From assembly GCA_051155775.1 (NCBI GenBank), contig DAXETV010000010.1:1-64000 (forward strand): a DNA stretch of 64,000 nt, written 5' to 3'. The notes under the pieces are model-generated. The model saw only the letters and a program-made list of their open reading frames with translations, did no database searches and was not told the DNA's origin. A program made the position numbers and the translations under genes. Shown here in pieces: positions 1 through 8,528 of the stretch; the first letter of the stretch is position 1; each line of letters begins with the position of its first letter. The DNA is from CAYSCZ01 sp051155775. Lineage in GTDB: Bacteria > Bacteroidota > Bacteroidia > Cytophagales > Cyclobacteriaceae.

Positions 1-5
1 ATATC

Positions 6-275
6 ATGTCAACACCAACGCCAAACGATAGAATTGAAAAAGCTTGCGAAGAAGCTAAAGAAAAACTGGAAAAATTAGATATTGAAGAGAAAGTAGTCTC
101 TGAACTTGAATTTGTATTAGGGAGTTATCGTCATGATGGTAATCCGGTAGGCCTGTATGAAATCGGAGAAAAAGCCTTAAAAGCTTTAAGCAAATACAAA
201 GACAAAAACCCGAGAGCTGTCTCTAAAAAGCTCATCGAAAGTTTAGACAAAGCGATAAAAGCCAGAGTAGCTTAA
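6..275 (+). CDS. small helical hypothetical protein
   Basis: An 89-residue, charged, mostly helical protein rich in Lys and Glu, with no signal peptide, cysteine or membrane segment. I do not recognise a named family. The ATG lies six bases from the window edge, so a longer reading frame upstream cannot be excluded, although the start (MSTPTPNDR) looks like a normal cytosolic N-terminus. The gene is followed by a hairpin and a clear terminator, so it ends its own transcript. Function unknown. Confidence 0.6.
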   Translation: MSTPTPNDRIEKACEEAKEKLEKLDIEEKVVSELEFVLGSYRHDGNPVGLYEIGEKALKALSKYKDKNPRAVSKKLIESLDKAIKARVA

Positions 276-298
276 TTTCTATATAAATTCATAAATGT

Positions 299-322
299 AA
301 TGATCTGTTTATACAGATCATT
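299..322. other. perfect hairpin downstream of the first gene
   Basis: AATGATCTGT and ACAGATCATT form a perfect 10-bp stem around a TTAT loop. No T tract follows directly, so it is not a classical terminator by itself. It may protect the 3' end of the transcript just before the terminator at 332-370. Confidence 0.5.
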
Positions 323-331
323 AAATAATTC

Positions 332-370
332 ATTCCTAAAAGGAGTTTATTACTTTTTAGGAATTTTTTT
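332..370 (+). terminator. rho-independent terminator
   Basis: ATTCCTAAAA (332-341) pairs with TTTTAGGAAT (355-364) and is followed at once by six more T residues. This is a textbook intrinsic terminator for the small gene ending at 275. Confidence 0.75.
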
Positions 371-371
371 A

Positions 372-398
372 TCTGCTGTCTGATATTTTCTGCTGTCT
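372..398. repeat. short direct repeat upstream of T9SS gene
   Basis: The 10-mer TCTGCTGTCT occurs at 372-381 and again at 389-398, a 17-bp period. It is followed by an inverted repeat TCTTATC (396-402) / GATAAGA (412-418). The block lies between a terminator and the large secreted-protein gene at 456, where operator elements would be expected. A regulatory role is inference. Confidence 0.35.
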
Positions 399-455
399 TA
401 TCCTGTTATATGATAAGATTTTGATATATTAAAAGTAATGTAGCAGAAATAATAA

Positions 456-3400
456 ATGTTGGTCAGATCAGTAGCAATTATAATATTAACTATACAATAT
501 TTTTTATCTTTTAGTCAGATTGGTTATCACAATAATATCAATCAACTTTCTAAAAGCGCCTACACAGATACCATCCCTTCACGAAACACTGATGATCCTC
601 AATCCAGAGCAGAATACCTGAAAATTCTATTATCAAATCCTAATACAGGCTTAATACCTCAAGACATTAGGATAAAAGAATTGCAATTTTCGGATAAACT
701 CTCTGAATATAGTGCCAATAAAAGAATAAAGGCATCAACCTGGAAATATCGCGGTCCTAACAACCTCGGAGGAAGGACAAGAGCTATCACTGCTGATGTA
801 ATGAATGAAAATGTAATTATTGCAGGAGGTGTGTCAGGAGGTTTATGGAGATCAGAAGACTTTGGTGTTTCCTGGGAAAAAGTTAGTTCAGACATTCCAA
901 ACGTCACCACAGTTATTCAGGATACAAGAGAAGGATATACGCATATTTGGTATTACGGTACGGGTGAATTAGTAAGAAATTCTGCTTCTGGTGGGGGCGC
1001 ACCATTTATTGGAAATGGTCTCTTTAAATCTGAGGATAATGGTAAGTCATGGAAGCCACTGGAATCCACAAATTCTAACACACCGGGCTTACTTGACTCC
1101 GATTTCGATTACTGTCATTCCTTAAAAGTTGATCCGGTATCCGGTCATTTATATGCGGCTACATTTGGTGGTATTAAACGTTCGATGGATTTTGGAGAAA
1201 CCTTTCATGAGGTAATTGATGGTGATAGCTGCTTATTTACAGATATAGCCATCGATGCTAATGGAAATAAATATGCATTCTTATCGAATAATGAATTAAA
1301 TCAAGGACTCTTTTGGTCTGAGGATGGAGATGAATGGATGAATATTACACCTTTAGAGTATCCAAAAACACATAGAAAGACCGATATCAGCATCTCCGGT
1401 GAAAACGATAGTATTATTTACTTATTCTCCGAAGCTCCCGGTTTTTCAACGCTTGATCACTCAATATTCAGGATGACTGTATATCAGGATTCCGCCGGTC
1501 AGCTGGTGACATCTTATGAAGACAGAAGTGAAAATATTCCTTCTTTTGGAGGGGCTGTTGGTGATTATGATTCACAGCAGTCATATGACCTTTTTATTGA
1601 AGTAAGTCCCATCGATGAGGACATTGTTTTTCTGGGTGGCACGAACCTTTACAGGTCTACAGATGGATTTTCTACCCGCAATAATACGGTTTGGATTGGA
1701 GGTTACAGTTTATCCAATGATTTAAGCAAATATTCACAGCATCACCCGGATCAGCATGCTTTGGTTTTTTTATCGTCTGATCCGAGAAAAATGATTTCTG
1801 CACACGATGGAGGGATATCTTTTACTGAAGATAATTTAAAGAACGAACCAGATGGCACACCAGTAAACTGGATATCACTAAATAATGGTTATCAGACTTC
1901 TCAGGCCAATACCATAGCCATTGACGCACAAAACACCTCTGATAACAAGATAATTGTTGGATTTCAGGATAATGGGACATGGTTTACTCAATCTGATACG
2001 GTTAGTACCCCATTTCTGGAAATAATCTCAGGAGACGGATCATTTTGTTCATTTGCCAATGATGGATTTGTACGGTATGTGTCATCACAAACAGGATTTA
2101 TATTTCGCCTAAACTACAGCGATCCTGAGAATAATTTCTTTGAATCCTTTACCAACGTAACGCCATCATTAGCGACAGGATTTTTATTCATAAATCCATT
2201 TGTGATTGATAAAGTTGATGACAGAATTATGTATTTACCGGCAGGAAAATATCTTTGGAGAAATACTAACTTGAACGAGATACCAATTTTTTCAAATAAT
2301 AAAACCAGTGTGAACTGGAGAAGAATTGATTCATCTGAAATTCCATCCGGTAAAATTTCTGCCCTGGATGTTTCACAGCAGCAAAAAGGTTTGGTTTATT
2401 ATGGGACCACCAAAGGAATGGTTTATAAGATCAATATCAAGGATTCAGGTTTGGAGGTAGCTCAACCAGAAAACATCACAGATACTGATGTTTTGCCAGT
2501 AGGGTATGTTAGCTGTATTGAAATTGATGACCGTAATCCACAGACCGTGACCGTGGTATATTCAAATTATGGTATTCCAAGCATATTTCATTCAATTGAT
2601 GGTGGACAAACCTGGCAAGATGTGGAAGGTAATCTTGCATCCCTAGAAACAGAAGGTCCTTCATTCAGATGGGTAGAGTCTCTGCATTATCAAGGGGCCA
2701 GAAGGTTCTATTTAGGAACCAGTATCGGTCTTTTTTCGACTGATTCCATGAGAGGGTCTAATACCGTCTGGATCAAAGAAGGCGTTGGGTCAATAGGCAA
2801 TGCCGTTGTAACCATGGTGAAAGCCAGAGCGGATGGATTGGTAACTGTTGCTACGCATGGTAATGGTGTTTATATGACCATGTTAAATAAAGATATGCCA
2901 CCAAAGTCTCCTACCGATCTAAGGGCCATTGGGTTATCCCAGGAATCAATAGAACTTTTATGGAGGGATAATTCTAACAATGAAGATAAATTTATTGTAA
3001 GTTTTAAAACCTCCAATTCAAATGATCTGAATGGAACTATTGATATTCCAGCAAACGAAACTTCGGTTACTATTGATGGATTAGTGCAAAATACTGAATA
3101 TCAATTTGAAGTGAACGCAGTAAATAGTAATGGTGAATCAAATGATAACGCTAATGCATCATTTATAACTTTACCCTTTATTCCAGAACCTCCCTCGGCT
3201 TTAAATATATCGGACACCCTAAGGTCTTCCATTATTTTGCGATGGAAAGATAATTCTATGGTAGAAGAAGGATTTGATATAGAGCGTTCACTTTTTCTCA
3301 ATGGATTGTTTTCAAGAATTGCTACCCTTGGTCAAAATGATACCGTTTTTAATGATAATACTTTAATTCCTGGGTTTGATTATGTTTATAGAATAAGAGC

Positions 3401-3728
3401 GTTTAATGAGTTTGGGCAATCATATTCTAATACACTCACCTTAATTGGAAAAGAAGTTTTTGGGATTGACCCGTCAGATGAAAATAAAGTTCAGATTTAT
3501 CCTGTACCAGCAGATAATACACTTAATTTAAATATTCTTGAAGACAGTCAAGTAATATTTGTGCGGTTATATGATGCATCTGGTCGAGTAATAAAGGAAT
3601 ACAATGTGCAAAGGGAAATTGAAAATAACCAAACAACATTAGACATTTCCTCCCTAAAGCATGGTTTATATTTGGTAGAAATATTTTTCAATGATAGCAG
3701 GGTATTAAAAAGGCTATTTAAAAACTAA
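456..3728 (+). CDS. secreted BNR/sortilin-type beta-propeller protein with FN3 domains and T9SS sorting domain
   Basis: A 1090-residue exported protein. Residues 1-21 form a signal peptide (hydrophobic core, ends SFSQ). The body to about residue 810 contains repeated Asp-box motifs (SEDFGVSWE, SEDNGKSW, SMDFGETF, SIDGGQTW), which mark a sialidase/VPS10-like beta-propeller. Two fibronectin type III-like domains follow (about 817-905 and 910-1000; both carry the LRW/LLWxDNS pattern). The last 80 residues are a type A T9SS sorting domain (YPVPADNTLNL, LYDASGRV, LKHGLYLV, ending KRLFKN). It is therefore likely exported through T9SS and held on or released from the cell surface. The family is often annotated as glycosyl hydrolase, but Asp-box propellers frequently lack that activity and no catalytic set can be asserted. 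Its stop overlaps the convergent gene at 3725. Confidence 0.85.
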   Translation: MLVRSVAIIILTIQYFLSFSQIGYHNNINQLSKSAYTDTIPSRNTDDPQSRAEYLKILLSNPNTGLIPQDIRIKELQFSDKLSEYSANKRIKASTWKYRGPNNLGGRTRAITADVMNENVIIAGGVSGGLWRSEDFGVSWEKVSSDIPNVTTVIQDTREGYTHIWYYGTGELVRNSASGGGAPFIGNGLFKSEDNGKSWKPLESTNSNTPGLLDSDFDYCHSLKVDPVSGHLYAATFGGIKRSMDFGETFHEVIDGDSCLFTDIAIDANGNKYAFLSNNELNQGLFWSEDGDEWMNITPLEYPKTHRKTDISISGENDSIIYLFSEAPGFSTLDHSIFRMTVYQDSAGQLVTSYEDRSENIPSFGGAVGDYDSQQSYDLFIEVSPIDEDIVFLGGTNLYRSTDGFSTRNNTVWIGGYSLSNDLSKYSQHHPDQHALVFLSSDPRKMISAHDGGISFTEDNLKNEPDGTPVNWISLNNGYQTSQANTIAIDAQNTSDNKIIVGFQDNGTWFTQSDTVSTPFLEIISGDGSFCSFANDGFVRYVSSQTGFIFRLNYSDPENNFFESFTNVTPSLATGFLFINPFVIDKVDDRIMYLPAGKYLWRNTNLNEIPIFSNNKTSVNWRRIDSSEIPSGKISALDVSQQQKGLVYYGTTKGMVYKINIKDSGLEVAQPENITDTDVLPVGYVSCIEIDDRNPQTVTVVYSNYGIPSIFHSIDGGQTWQDVEGNLASLETEGPSFRWVESLHYQGARRFYLGTSIGLFSTDSMRGSNTVWIKEGVGSIGNAVVTMVKARADGLVTVATHGNGVYMTMLNKDMPPKSPTDLRAIGLSQESIELLWRDNSNNEDKFIVSFKTSNSNDLNGTIDIPANETSVTIDGLVQNTEYQFEVNAVNSNGESNDNANASFITLPFIPEPPSALNISDTLRSSIILRWKDNSMVEEGFDIERSLFLNGLFSRIATLGQNDTVFNDNTLIPGFDYVYRIRAFNEFGQSYSNTLTLIGKEVFGIDPSDENKVQIYPVPADNTLNLNILEDSQVIFVRLYDASGRVIKEYNVQREIENNQTTLDISSLKHGLYLVEIFFNDSRVLKRLFKN

Positions 3729-4123
3729 TCCAAATGTTTATTTGCTATATTTTTAAGTAATACTTCATCGGATGCCAGGCTGGGGTCTCCGCTCATGTAG
3801 GATGAAAGTTCAATAATAACCCCAGGTTTGTATCCTAAATTGACAGCTACATTTTCACCAAAACTTATCTCACTTCTGAATACTTTACCGTCAACTTTCA
3901 TTAATTGAACAACATTGAATAAATAATAAAATTTTTGTTCTGGAGGTAGTTTCTTTAAATCTATCGTTTTAGCAGGGCTTTTTATAATGTTTTCAATTTC
4001 TTTATCCGAAAGGCCATTTAAATGTCCTATTTCCCGAATCATTTCCAATTCCTTAGGTGATACTTCATTATCTGCTTTGGACAACTCTACAAGGATGCTT
4101 AATTGATCTTTTACTGATAACAT
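3725..4123 (-). CDS. TerB-like domain protein
   Basis: A 132-residue cytosolic protein of the TerB-like helical fold. The N-terminal LVELSKADNEVSPKELEMI carries the acidic D-x-x-x-S/D-x-x-E pattern of TerB proteins, and it repeats in weaker form as VVQLMKVDGKVFRSE. TerB domains are usually associated with metal or stress-related membrane complexes, but the exact job is unknown. It is convergent with the T9SS gene, the two stop codons overlapping at 3725-3728, and divergent from the gene at 4245. The other TerB-like domains in this window are at 4863 and in the N-terminus of the ABC protein at 9401. Confidence 0.7.
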   Translation of the reverse strand: MLSVKDQLSILVELSKADNEVSPKELEMIREIGHLNGLSDKEIENIIKSPAKTIDLKKLPPEQKFYYLFNVVQLMKVDGKVFRSEISFGENVAVNLGYKPGVIIELSSYMSGDPSLASDEVLLKNIANKHLD

Positions 4124-4244
4124 CTAATTGGTTCGTATATTTTTAATAATAGATTTATAAAAGTAGTTAAAGGTAAAAAAATAAACATCCACTTATCTGG
4201 TATATAATAACATTACATATATTTAATACGTCAATAGTTTTTAA

Positions 4245-4769
4245 ATGAAACAGACTGCCCTATTAATTTTTCACATTGCTGTAAGTTTTAATATTTCGGC
4301 GCAATCGGTTGAGCTTTCGGTGTTAAGAAAAGCTTTTCATGAAGCAGTATTAGATAGTTCAAAAGTGGAATCGTACCATATGATGGTTAAAAAGATCAAA
4401 AATCCATCTCCGGTTGAACTAGCCTATCAAGGCGCCTCAGAAGCACTAATGGCAGGAGTCACCTGGAACCCGGTCAAAAAATATTTAAGGATAAAGAATT
4501 TTGACAATAGCCTTAAAGACGCTATAGAATCAGACCCATATAATATTGATATAAGGTTTTTAAGGATGGCAATTCAATGGCACATTCCAAGAGTATTAGG
4601 ATTTAGCAAAAATATAGAGGAAGACAAAGATGTAATCCTGCAGGAGGTAAGCAAACTGGATAGGTTTATTATTGACAAGGGTTTTTTTAGATACATTATT
4701 TATTTGCTTAAGGATTCAAATATTTGTACACCTGATCAGATTCATTTGATTGAACAAAAACTTAGTTAA
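4245..4769 (+). CDS. exported hypothetical protein
   Basis: A 174-residue protein with an N-terminal signal peptide (residues 1-20, ends ISAQS), so it is likely periplasmic. The mature part is helical, with no cysteine cluster, and it contains conserved-looking stretches such as YHMMVKKIKNPSPVELAYQGASEALMA and DPYNIDIRFLRM. I do not recognise a characterised family; it looks like one of the small Bacteroidota-specific periplasmic families. It is divergent from the TerB-like gene at 3725-4123. A 7/8 match to the -7 box (TATATTTA) lies at 4218-4225, 20 bases before the ATG. Confidence 0.6.
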   Translation: MKQTALLIFHIAVSFNISAQSVELSVLRKAFHEAVLDSSKVESYHMMVKKIKNPSPVELAYQGASEALMAGVTWNPVKKYLRIKNFDNSLKDAIESDPYNIDIRFLRMAIQWHIPRVLGFSKNIEEDKDVILQEVSKLDRFIIDKGFFRYIIYLLKDSNICTPDQIHLIEQKLS

Positions 4770-4816
4770 GCGGATACTTCTGATATTTTTTAGTTGAAAT
4801 TCTATAAACGGTTAAA

Positions 4817-4834
4817 CGAAATTTGATAATTTCG
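4817..4834. repeat. inverted repeat in promoter region
   Basis: CGAAATT (4817-4823) and AATTTCG (4828-4834) form a perfect 7-bp dyad with a 4-base spacer, 29 bases before the start at 4863. It could be an operator or a small RNA hairpin. Confidence 0.3.
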
Positions 4835-4862
4835 GACGTAAAAAAATTGTTGAGGAAAGATT

Positions 4863-5333
4863 ATGATACCCGAATTTGAAAATTTACGACCTGAAGAGGT
4901 TGAAATTATGTTAAGAGCACCTGTTTTGGTTTCGATTTTAATTGCCGGTGCAGATGGAAACATCGATAAAAGAGAAATGAAAGAAGCAATTGCTACTGCC
5001 AGATCTAAACAGAGCAGGGCCAGGGAACAATTAGTAGACTATTATAAGCTTGTTGGTAAAGATTTTGATAAAAGATTCCAGGAAATGGTTAAAGAATTTC
5101 CTAATAAACCGGAGGACAGAAATCCATTGATCACAAAAGAACTAAGAAGGCTCAATAGGATTTTACCCAAGCTTGATAATAATTTTGCTGTTAAATTTTA
5201 TGCCAGTTTAAAAGAACTTGCAAAAAAAATTGCAGAATCTTCCGGGGGTGTCTTGGGTTATTTATCAGTCAGTTATGAAGAAGCAAAGCTCATGGACCTT
5301 AAGATGATAATGGATCCGGCAGTCAAAAAATAA
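4863..5333 (+). CDS. TerB-like domain protein
   Basis: A 156-residue soluble protein. Residues 21-45 (LVSILIAGADGNIDKREMKEAI) show the TerB-type acidic helix-turn pattern, D-G-x-I-D-x-x-E. The rest is helical and lysine-rich, without signal peptide or membrane span. It is shorter in its TerB core than tellurite-resistance TerB and is not part of a ter operon here, so a role in tellurite resistance is not implied. A strong terminator follows at 5358. Confidence 0.6.
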   Translation: MIPEFENLRPEEVEIMLRAPVLVSILIAGADGNIDKREMKEAIATARSKQSRAREQLVDYYKLVGKDFDKRFQEMVKEFPNKPEDRNPLITKELRRLNRILPKLDNNFAVKFYASLKELAKKIAESSGGVLGYLSVSYEEAKLMDLKMIMDPAVKK

Positions 5334-5357
5334 ATGAGTTCATAGGAATTTTTTATA

Positions 5358-5381
5358 AAGCCCATATATTGGGCTTTTTTT
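5358..5381 (+). terminator. rho-independent terminator
   Basis: AAAGCCCA and TGGGCTTT form an 8-bp stem closing on TATAT, followed by an uninterrupted T tract to 5381. It ends the transcript of the TerB-like gene and directly abuts the ATG of the rhomboid gene at 5382. Confidence 0.8.
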
Positions 5382-5936
5382 ATGCCTTTTTATAATAACA
5401 GCATAGTTCCACCCCTTAGACTCACATTCTTTATGTGGGCCGTTTTTAGTTTTGAATCATTTTTTAACATAGATCTTGGCTTCCTTGGTATTTTTCCACG
5501 TCATCTGAGCGGACTTATTGGAATATTTACCGCACCGATGATACATGGAAATACGATGCATATTGCATCTAATACAGCTCCTTTGATATTTTTGGGAGCC
5601 ACGCTTTATCTTTTTTACAGTAAAATAGCCAACCGGGTATTTATTCAATGCTATTTGCTCACAGGTTTTTTAGTTTGGGTATTTGCAAGGCCATTTTATC
5701 ACATAGGAGCCAGCGGTTTGATATATTCACTGGCTTCATTTTTAATCTCCTTTGGGTTTTTTAGAAAAGACTTTAAATCAATTATAATATCTGCCGTGAT
5801 CCTTATCTTTTATGGTGGACTCGCTTATGGAGTGATGCCCAATCAACAGGGCGTTAGTTGGGAATCACACTTACTGGGTGTGATTGTAGGTCTGGGAACT
5901 GCTTTTGGCTTTAGCCGACTGGAAAATGTTGATTAA
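5382..5936 (+). CDS. rhomboid family intramembrane serine protease
   Basis: A 184-residue, six-helix membrane protein. The catalytic serine is S111 in GASG and the paired histidine is H163 in ESHLLG. The HGNTMHIASN segment (H55, H60, N64) supplies the conserved helix-2 His/Asn. These are the landmarks of an active rhomboid protease, which cleaves membrane proteins within the bilayer. The start is placed at the ATG immediately after the terminator because the first membrane helix begins near residue 12; the next ATG (5433) would remove part of it. There is no visible ribosome-binding site and almost no leader. A second rhomboid gene lies at 22953. Confidence 0.85.
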   Translation: MPFYNNSIVPPLRLTFFMWAVFSFESFFNIDLGFLGIFPRHLSGLIGIFTAPMIHGNTMHIASNTAPLIFLGATLYLFYSKIANRVFIQCYLLTGFLVWVFARPFYHIGASGLIYSLASFLISFGFFRKDFKSIIISAVILIFYGGLAYGVMPNQQGVSWESHLLGVIVGLGTAFGFSRLENVD

Positions 5937-5972
5937 AAAAACCAGTCACCATAATAATATGATGACTGAATT
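5935..5972. terminator. bidirectional terminator between convergent genes
   Basis: CAGTCACCAT (5943-5952) pairs with ATGATGACTG (5959-5968) with one mismatch. On the minus strand the stem runs into seven T residues; on the plus strand into AATTTT. It separates the rhomboid gene (+) from the aldo/keto reductase gene (-). Confidence 0.6.
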
Positions 5973-5979
5973 TTACATC

Positions 5980-6927
5980 CTACTCCCAAAGATCGCTCAG
6001 GGAATAAGGGGAACCCTCAGATGTCCATATTGACCCATCGACAAATCGATATTGACTTTCGATGTCATTTATTTTTTGCATATCCTCCTCATCAAGTTGA
6101 ACATTTACCGAATCAAAATTTTGCTTTAGTCGGTCTGGGTTGGTTGATTTTGGAATTACTGCAACATTTCGCTTTATTGACCACCCAATAAGAACCTGAG
6201 CAGGTGAGGCATTGTGTTTTTTTGCCACCTCTTTGATCGATTCATTCTCTAAGAGGATGGGCTCATTATCTTTTTTTAACATTGACGGTCTATCCAATGA
6301 GCCAAGTGGGGAATATGCTGTTAGATGAATCTGATTTGATTGACAATACCGCAATAAATTGTATTGAGGCAGATATGGGTGCAACTCCACCTGATTTACT
6401 TCCGGTTTAATTCCTGAATTTATTAATTGAACAATCTTCGAGCTATTAAAATTACTAACTCCAATATGTTTTGTTAACGCTTTATCCACACATTGTTGCA
6501 TAGCATCCCAGGTTTCAATTAATGGAGCCTCATCATAGGTGAGAAATCCATCCGGGCTATCAGGAAAAACGATATCTGGTTTATGTGCTACTGGCCAGTG
6601 AATAAGATATAGGTCTAAATATTCTAATTTAAGATCGTTTAATGTTTTTTTTAGGGCCGGCAACACATCACCTGATTTATGCGCATTGTTCCATAATTTT
6701 GATGTCACCCATAAATCTTCTCTTTTGACTTTATTACTGGCTATGGCTTCGGAAAAAGCCTTGCCTATTTCATGCTCATTCCCATAGATGGCTGCACAAT
6801 CAAAGTGTCTGTACCCAATATTTATAGCTTCCATTATGGCGTTATAAATATCCCCGGGACTTGATTTCCAGGTTCCTAATCCAATTATTGGCATTTTATC
6901 GCCATTTTTAAATTGTAAGTATGTCAT
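5980..6927 (-). CDS. aldo/keto reductase
   Basis: A 315-residue cytosolic NADPH-dependent oxidoreductase of the AKR superfamily. The complete catalytic tetrad is visible: D43 (HFDCAAIYG), Y48, K77 (VTSKLW) and H110 (LIHWP). The C-terminal cofactor-binding segment includes VIPKSTNPDRLKQNF. The substrate (aldehyde, keto-sugar or similar) cannot be told from sequence. Spacing of the tetrad and overall length match the AKR1A/AKR1B-like branch. It is transcribed alone, divergently from the gene at 6980. Confidence 0.9.
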   Translation of the reverse strand: MTYLQFKNGDKMPIIGLGTWKSSPGDIYNAIMEAINIGYRHFDCAAIYGNEHEIGKAFSEAIASNKVKREDLWVTSKLWNNAHKSGDVLPALKKTLNDLKLEYLDLYLIHWPVAHKPDIVFPDSPDGFLTYDEAPLIETWDAMQQCVDKALTKHIGVSNFNSSKIVQLINSGIKPEVNQVELHPYLPQYNLLRYCQSNQIHLTAYSPLGSLDRPSMLKKDNEPILLENESIKEVAKKHNASPAQVLIGWSIKRNVAVIPKSTNPDRLKQNFDSVNVQLDEEDMQKINDIESQYRFVDGSIWTSEGSPYSLSDLWE

Positions 6928-6979
6928 CTTGCTATTGGTTTATGTTTAATTGCTAATTCAAATACCGTTAATTTAACAA

Positions 6980-8179
6980 ATGATGTTTACAAAAATCATA
7001 TTGACACTGATATTTCTGTATATCCCTTTTACGCAATATTCCCAGCTAAATAACGGAAAATGGCGAGGCCTGCTACATTATAAAGATGCAAAAGTGCCTT
7101 TCACCTTCCATATAGAATCTAAAGGGCGGGAAACAAAAATGAAATTGATCAATGGCCTGGAAGAACGTCGACTGGATGAGATGGAATTCGATGGCGACAG
7201 TGTTAACATTCCACTTGGAGTATTTGATGCAAACCTTTATGGCAAATATTCAAATGATTATATCAATGGAAGGTGGGTAAAGCATTATAAAGATTATTCA
7301 ATAAAATTTGAAGCATTTCATAATCAAGCCAGATTTAAAAAGAACCAAACAGTATCCTCAGCTATTGACTCTGTCTGGAGCATCACCTTCAAGCCGACCG
7401 ATGGCGATCCTTACCCCGGAATTGGCTTATTTCAAGAAAAAGATGGAAAGGTAAGAGGAACTATAATGACAGAGGTTAGTGATTTCAGATATTTTGAAGG
7501 AATTCTTGAGGGTGACTCTATTAAGTTATCATCATTTGACGGCACGCATGGTTTTGGGTTTTATGGTAAAAGAACAGGAGCAAAATGGAAAGGAATACTA
7601 CATTTTGATTATCAATACAGCGAAGCATGGGAGGCAGTTTATGACTCTACAGCCAGCCTACAGGATCCATTTGAAATCATTGATTTATCAGGTGAAAAAC
7701 ACAAACCTTACTATGACATTCTTTCAATTGGCAGCGGATATAATATAATAGATACTTCAAGATATGCTGATAAGGTATTGATCATTCAAGTATTTGGTAC
7801 CTGGTGTCCTAACAGCTATGATCAGACTAACTATCTCGTAGAATGGTATAAAAATGATAAGCCGGAAAATATGGAAATACTGGCATCTTCATTTGAACCG
7901 AATTACTCTAAATCATATGGATTAAGAAGGATAAATGAATATAAAAATGATATGGATATTCCTTACGAAGTTTTGCTGGGCGGTAGGTTGAGCAAAACGC
8001 AGGCAGCAATGCCATTTCCGTTTATGGATCGTATTGTAGCTTTTCCTACCCTTGTTTTTGTGGGAAGGGATGGGTATGTTAAGAAAGTGTTAAGTTATTT
8101 TAATGGTCCGGCCACAGGTTATTACCACAAACAATTTGATAAAAAATTTAAGGCCCTGGTGAATGAATTGACCAAATAA
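6980..8179 (+). CDS. TlpA-like thioredoxin-fold protein with a single cysteine
   Basis: A 399-residue exported protein with a signal peptide at residues 1-20 (ends FTQYSQ). Residues 21-220 are beta-rich, and residues 240-399 form a TlpA/redoxin-type thioredoxin fold. The active-site position reads GTWCPNSY (Cys276), so the second cysteine of the usual WCxxC is a serine, and the protein contains no other cysteine. The conserved cis-proline turn is present (AFPTLVFVG). TlpA proteins normally reduce periplasmic disulfides; with one thiol this copy could act only by a monothiol mechanism or as a binding protein (inference). The start is ATGATG at 6980. Confidence 0.75.
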   Translation: MMFTKIILTLIFLYIPFTQYSQLNNGKWRGLLHYKDAKVPFTFHIESKGRETKMKLINGLEERRLDEMEFDGDSVNIPLGVFDANLYGKYSNDYINGRWVKHYKDYSIKFEAFHNQARFKKNQTVSSAIDSVWSITFKPTDGDPYPGIGLFQEKDGKVRGTIMTEVSDFRYFEGILEGDSIKLSSFDGTHGFGFYGKRTGAKWKGILHFDYQYSEAWEAVYDSTASLQDPFEIIDLSGEKHKPYYDILSIGSGYNIIDTSRYADKVLIIQVFGTWCPNSYDQTNYLVEWYKNDKPENMEILASSFEPNYSKSYGLRRINEYKNDMDIPYEVLLGGRLSKTQAAMPFPFMDRIVAFPTLVFVGRDGYVKKVLSYFNGPATGYYHKQFDKKFKALVNELTK

Positions 8180-8528
8180 TCAGATATCATGACCCGGAAA
8201 AGTGTGGATATCAAAGTGGATAACTTTTTTAAATTTGATATAATGCTGTTTTGCGCATATATTCAATTAATAAATGGGTATATTTTTGTGTATAAAAAAA
8301 TTAAATAATTGCAATTCGTATTTATTTATAGAAATTACATTGATAAATATTGAACTAACAAAAGATTAAATTATCAAACTTCTAATGATTAACTTTGCTT
8401 TTTTACGCTAATAATCTCAGAGACCAGACGTTAATATTAACTGAATTTTAATTAGAATTGAAAAATAAATCTTTGAACAATTCAAGAGATTTCATTAGTT
8501 TAATTTTACTAAAAACAAATTTTAAGAA
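8180..8528. other. 349-bp intergenic region
   Basis: Very AT-rich and without a credible reading frame, tRNA or strong hairpin. The only signal I can support is a candidate -7 promoter box at 8390-8397, listed separately. Confidence 0.5.
8390..8397 (+). promoter_or_regulatory. candidate Bacteroidota -7 box
   Basis: TAACTTTG matches TAnnTTTG exactly. It would start a transcript about 125 bases before the lipoprotein gene at 8529. No good -33 TTG is seen at the right distance, so this is tentative. Confidence 0.3.

Noticed and set aside
6482..6490. Perfect DnaA box TTATCCACA
   Set aside because: It is a single copy inside the aldo/keto reductase gene; no cluster of boxes, no AT-rich unwinding region and no dnaA gene nearby, so not an origin.
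8180..8528. tRNA or small RNA in the empty 349 bases
   Set aside because: No TTCGA-type T-loop, no acceptor stem and no stable hairpin.
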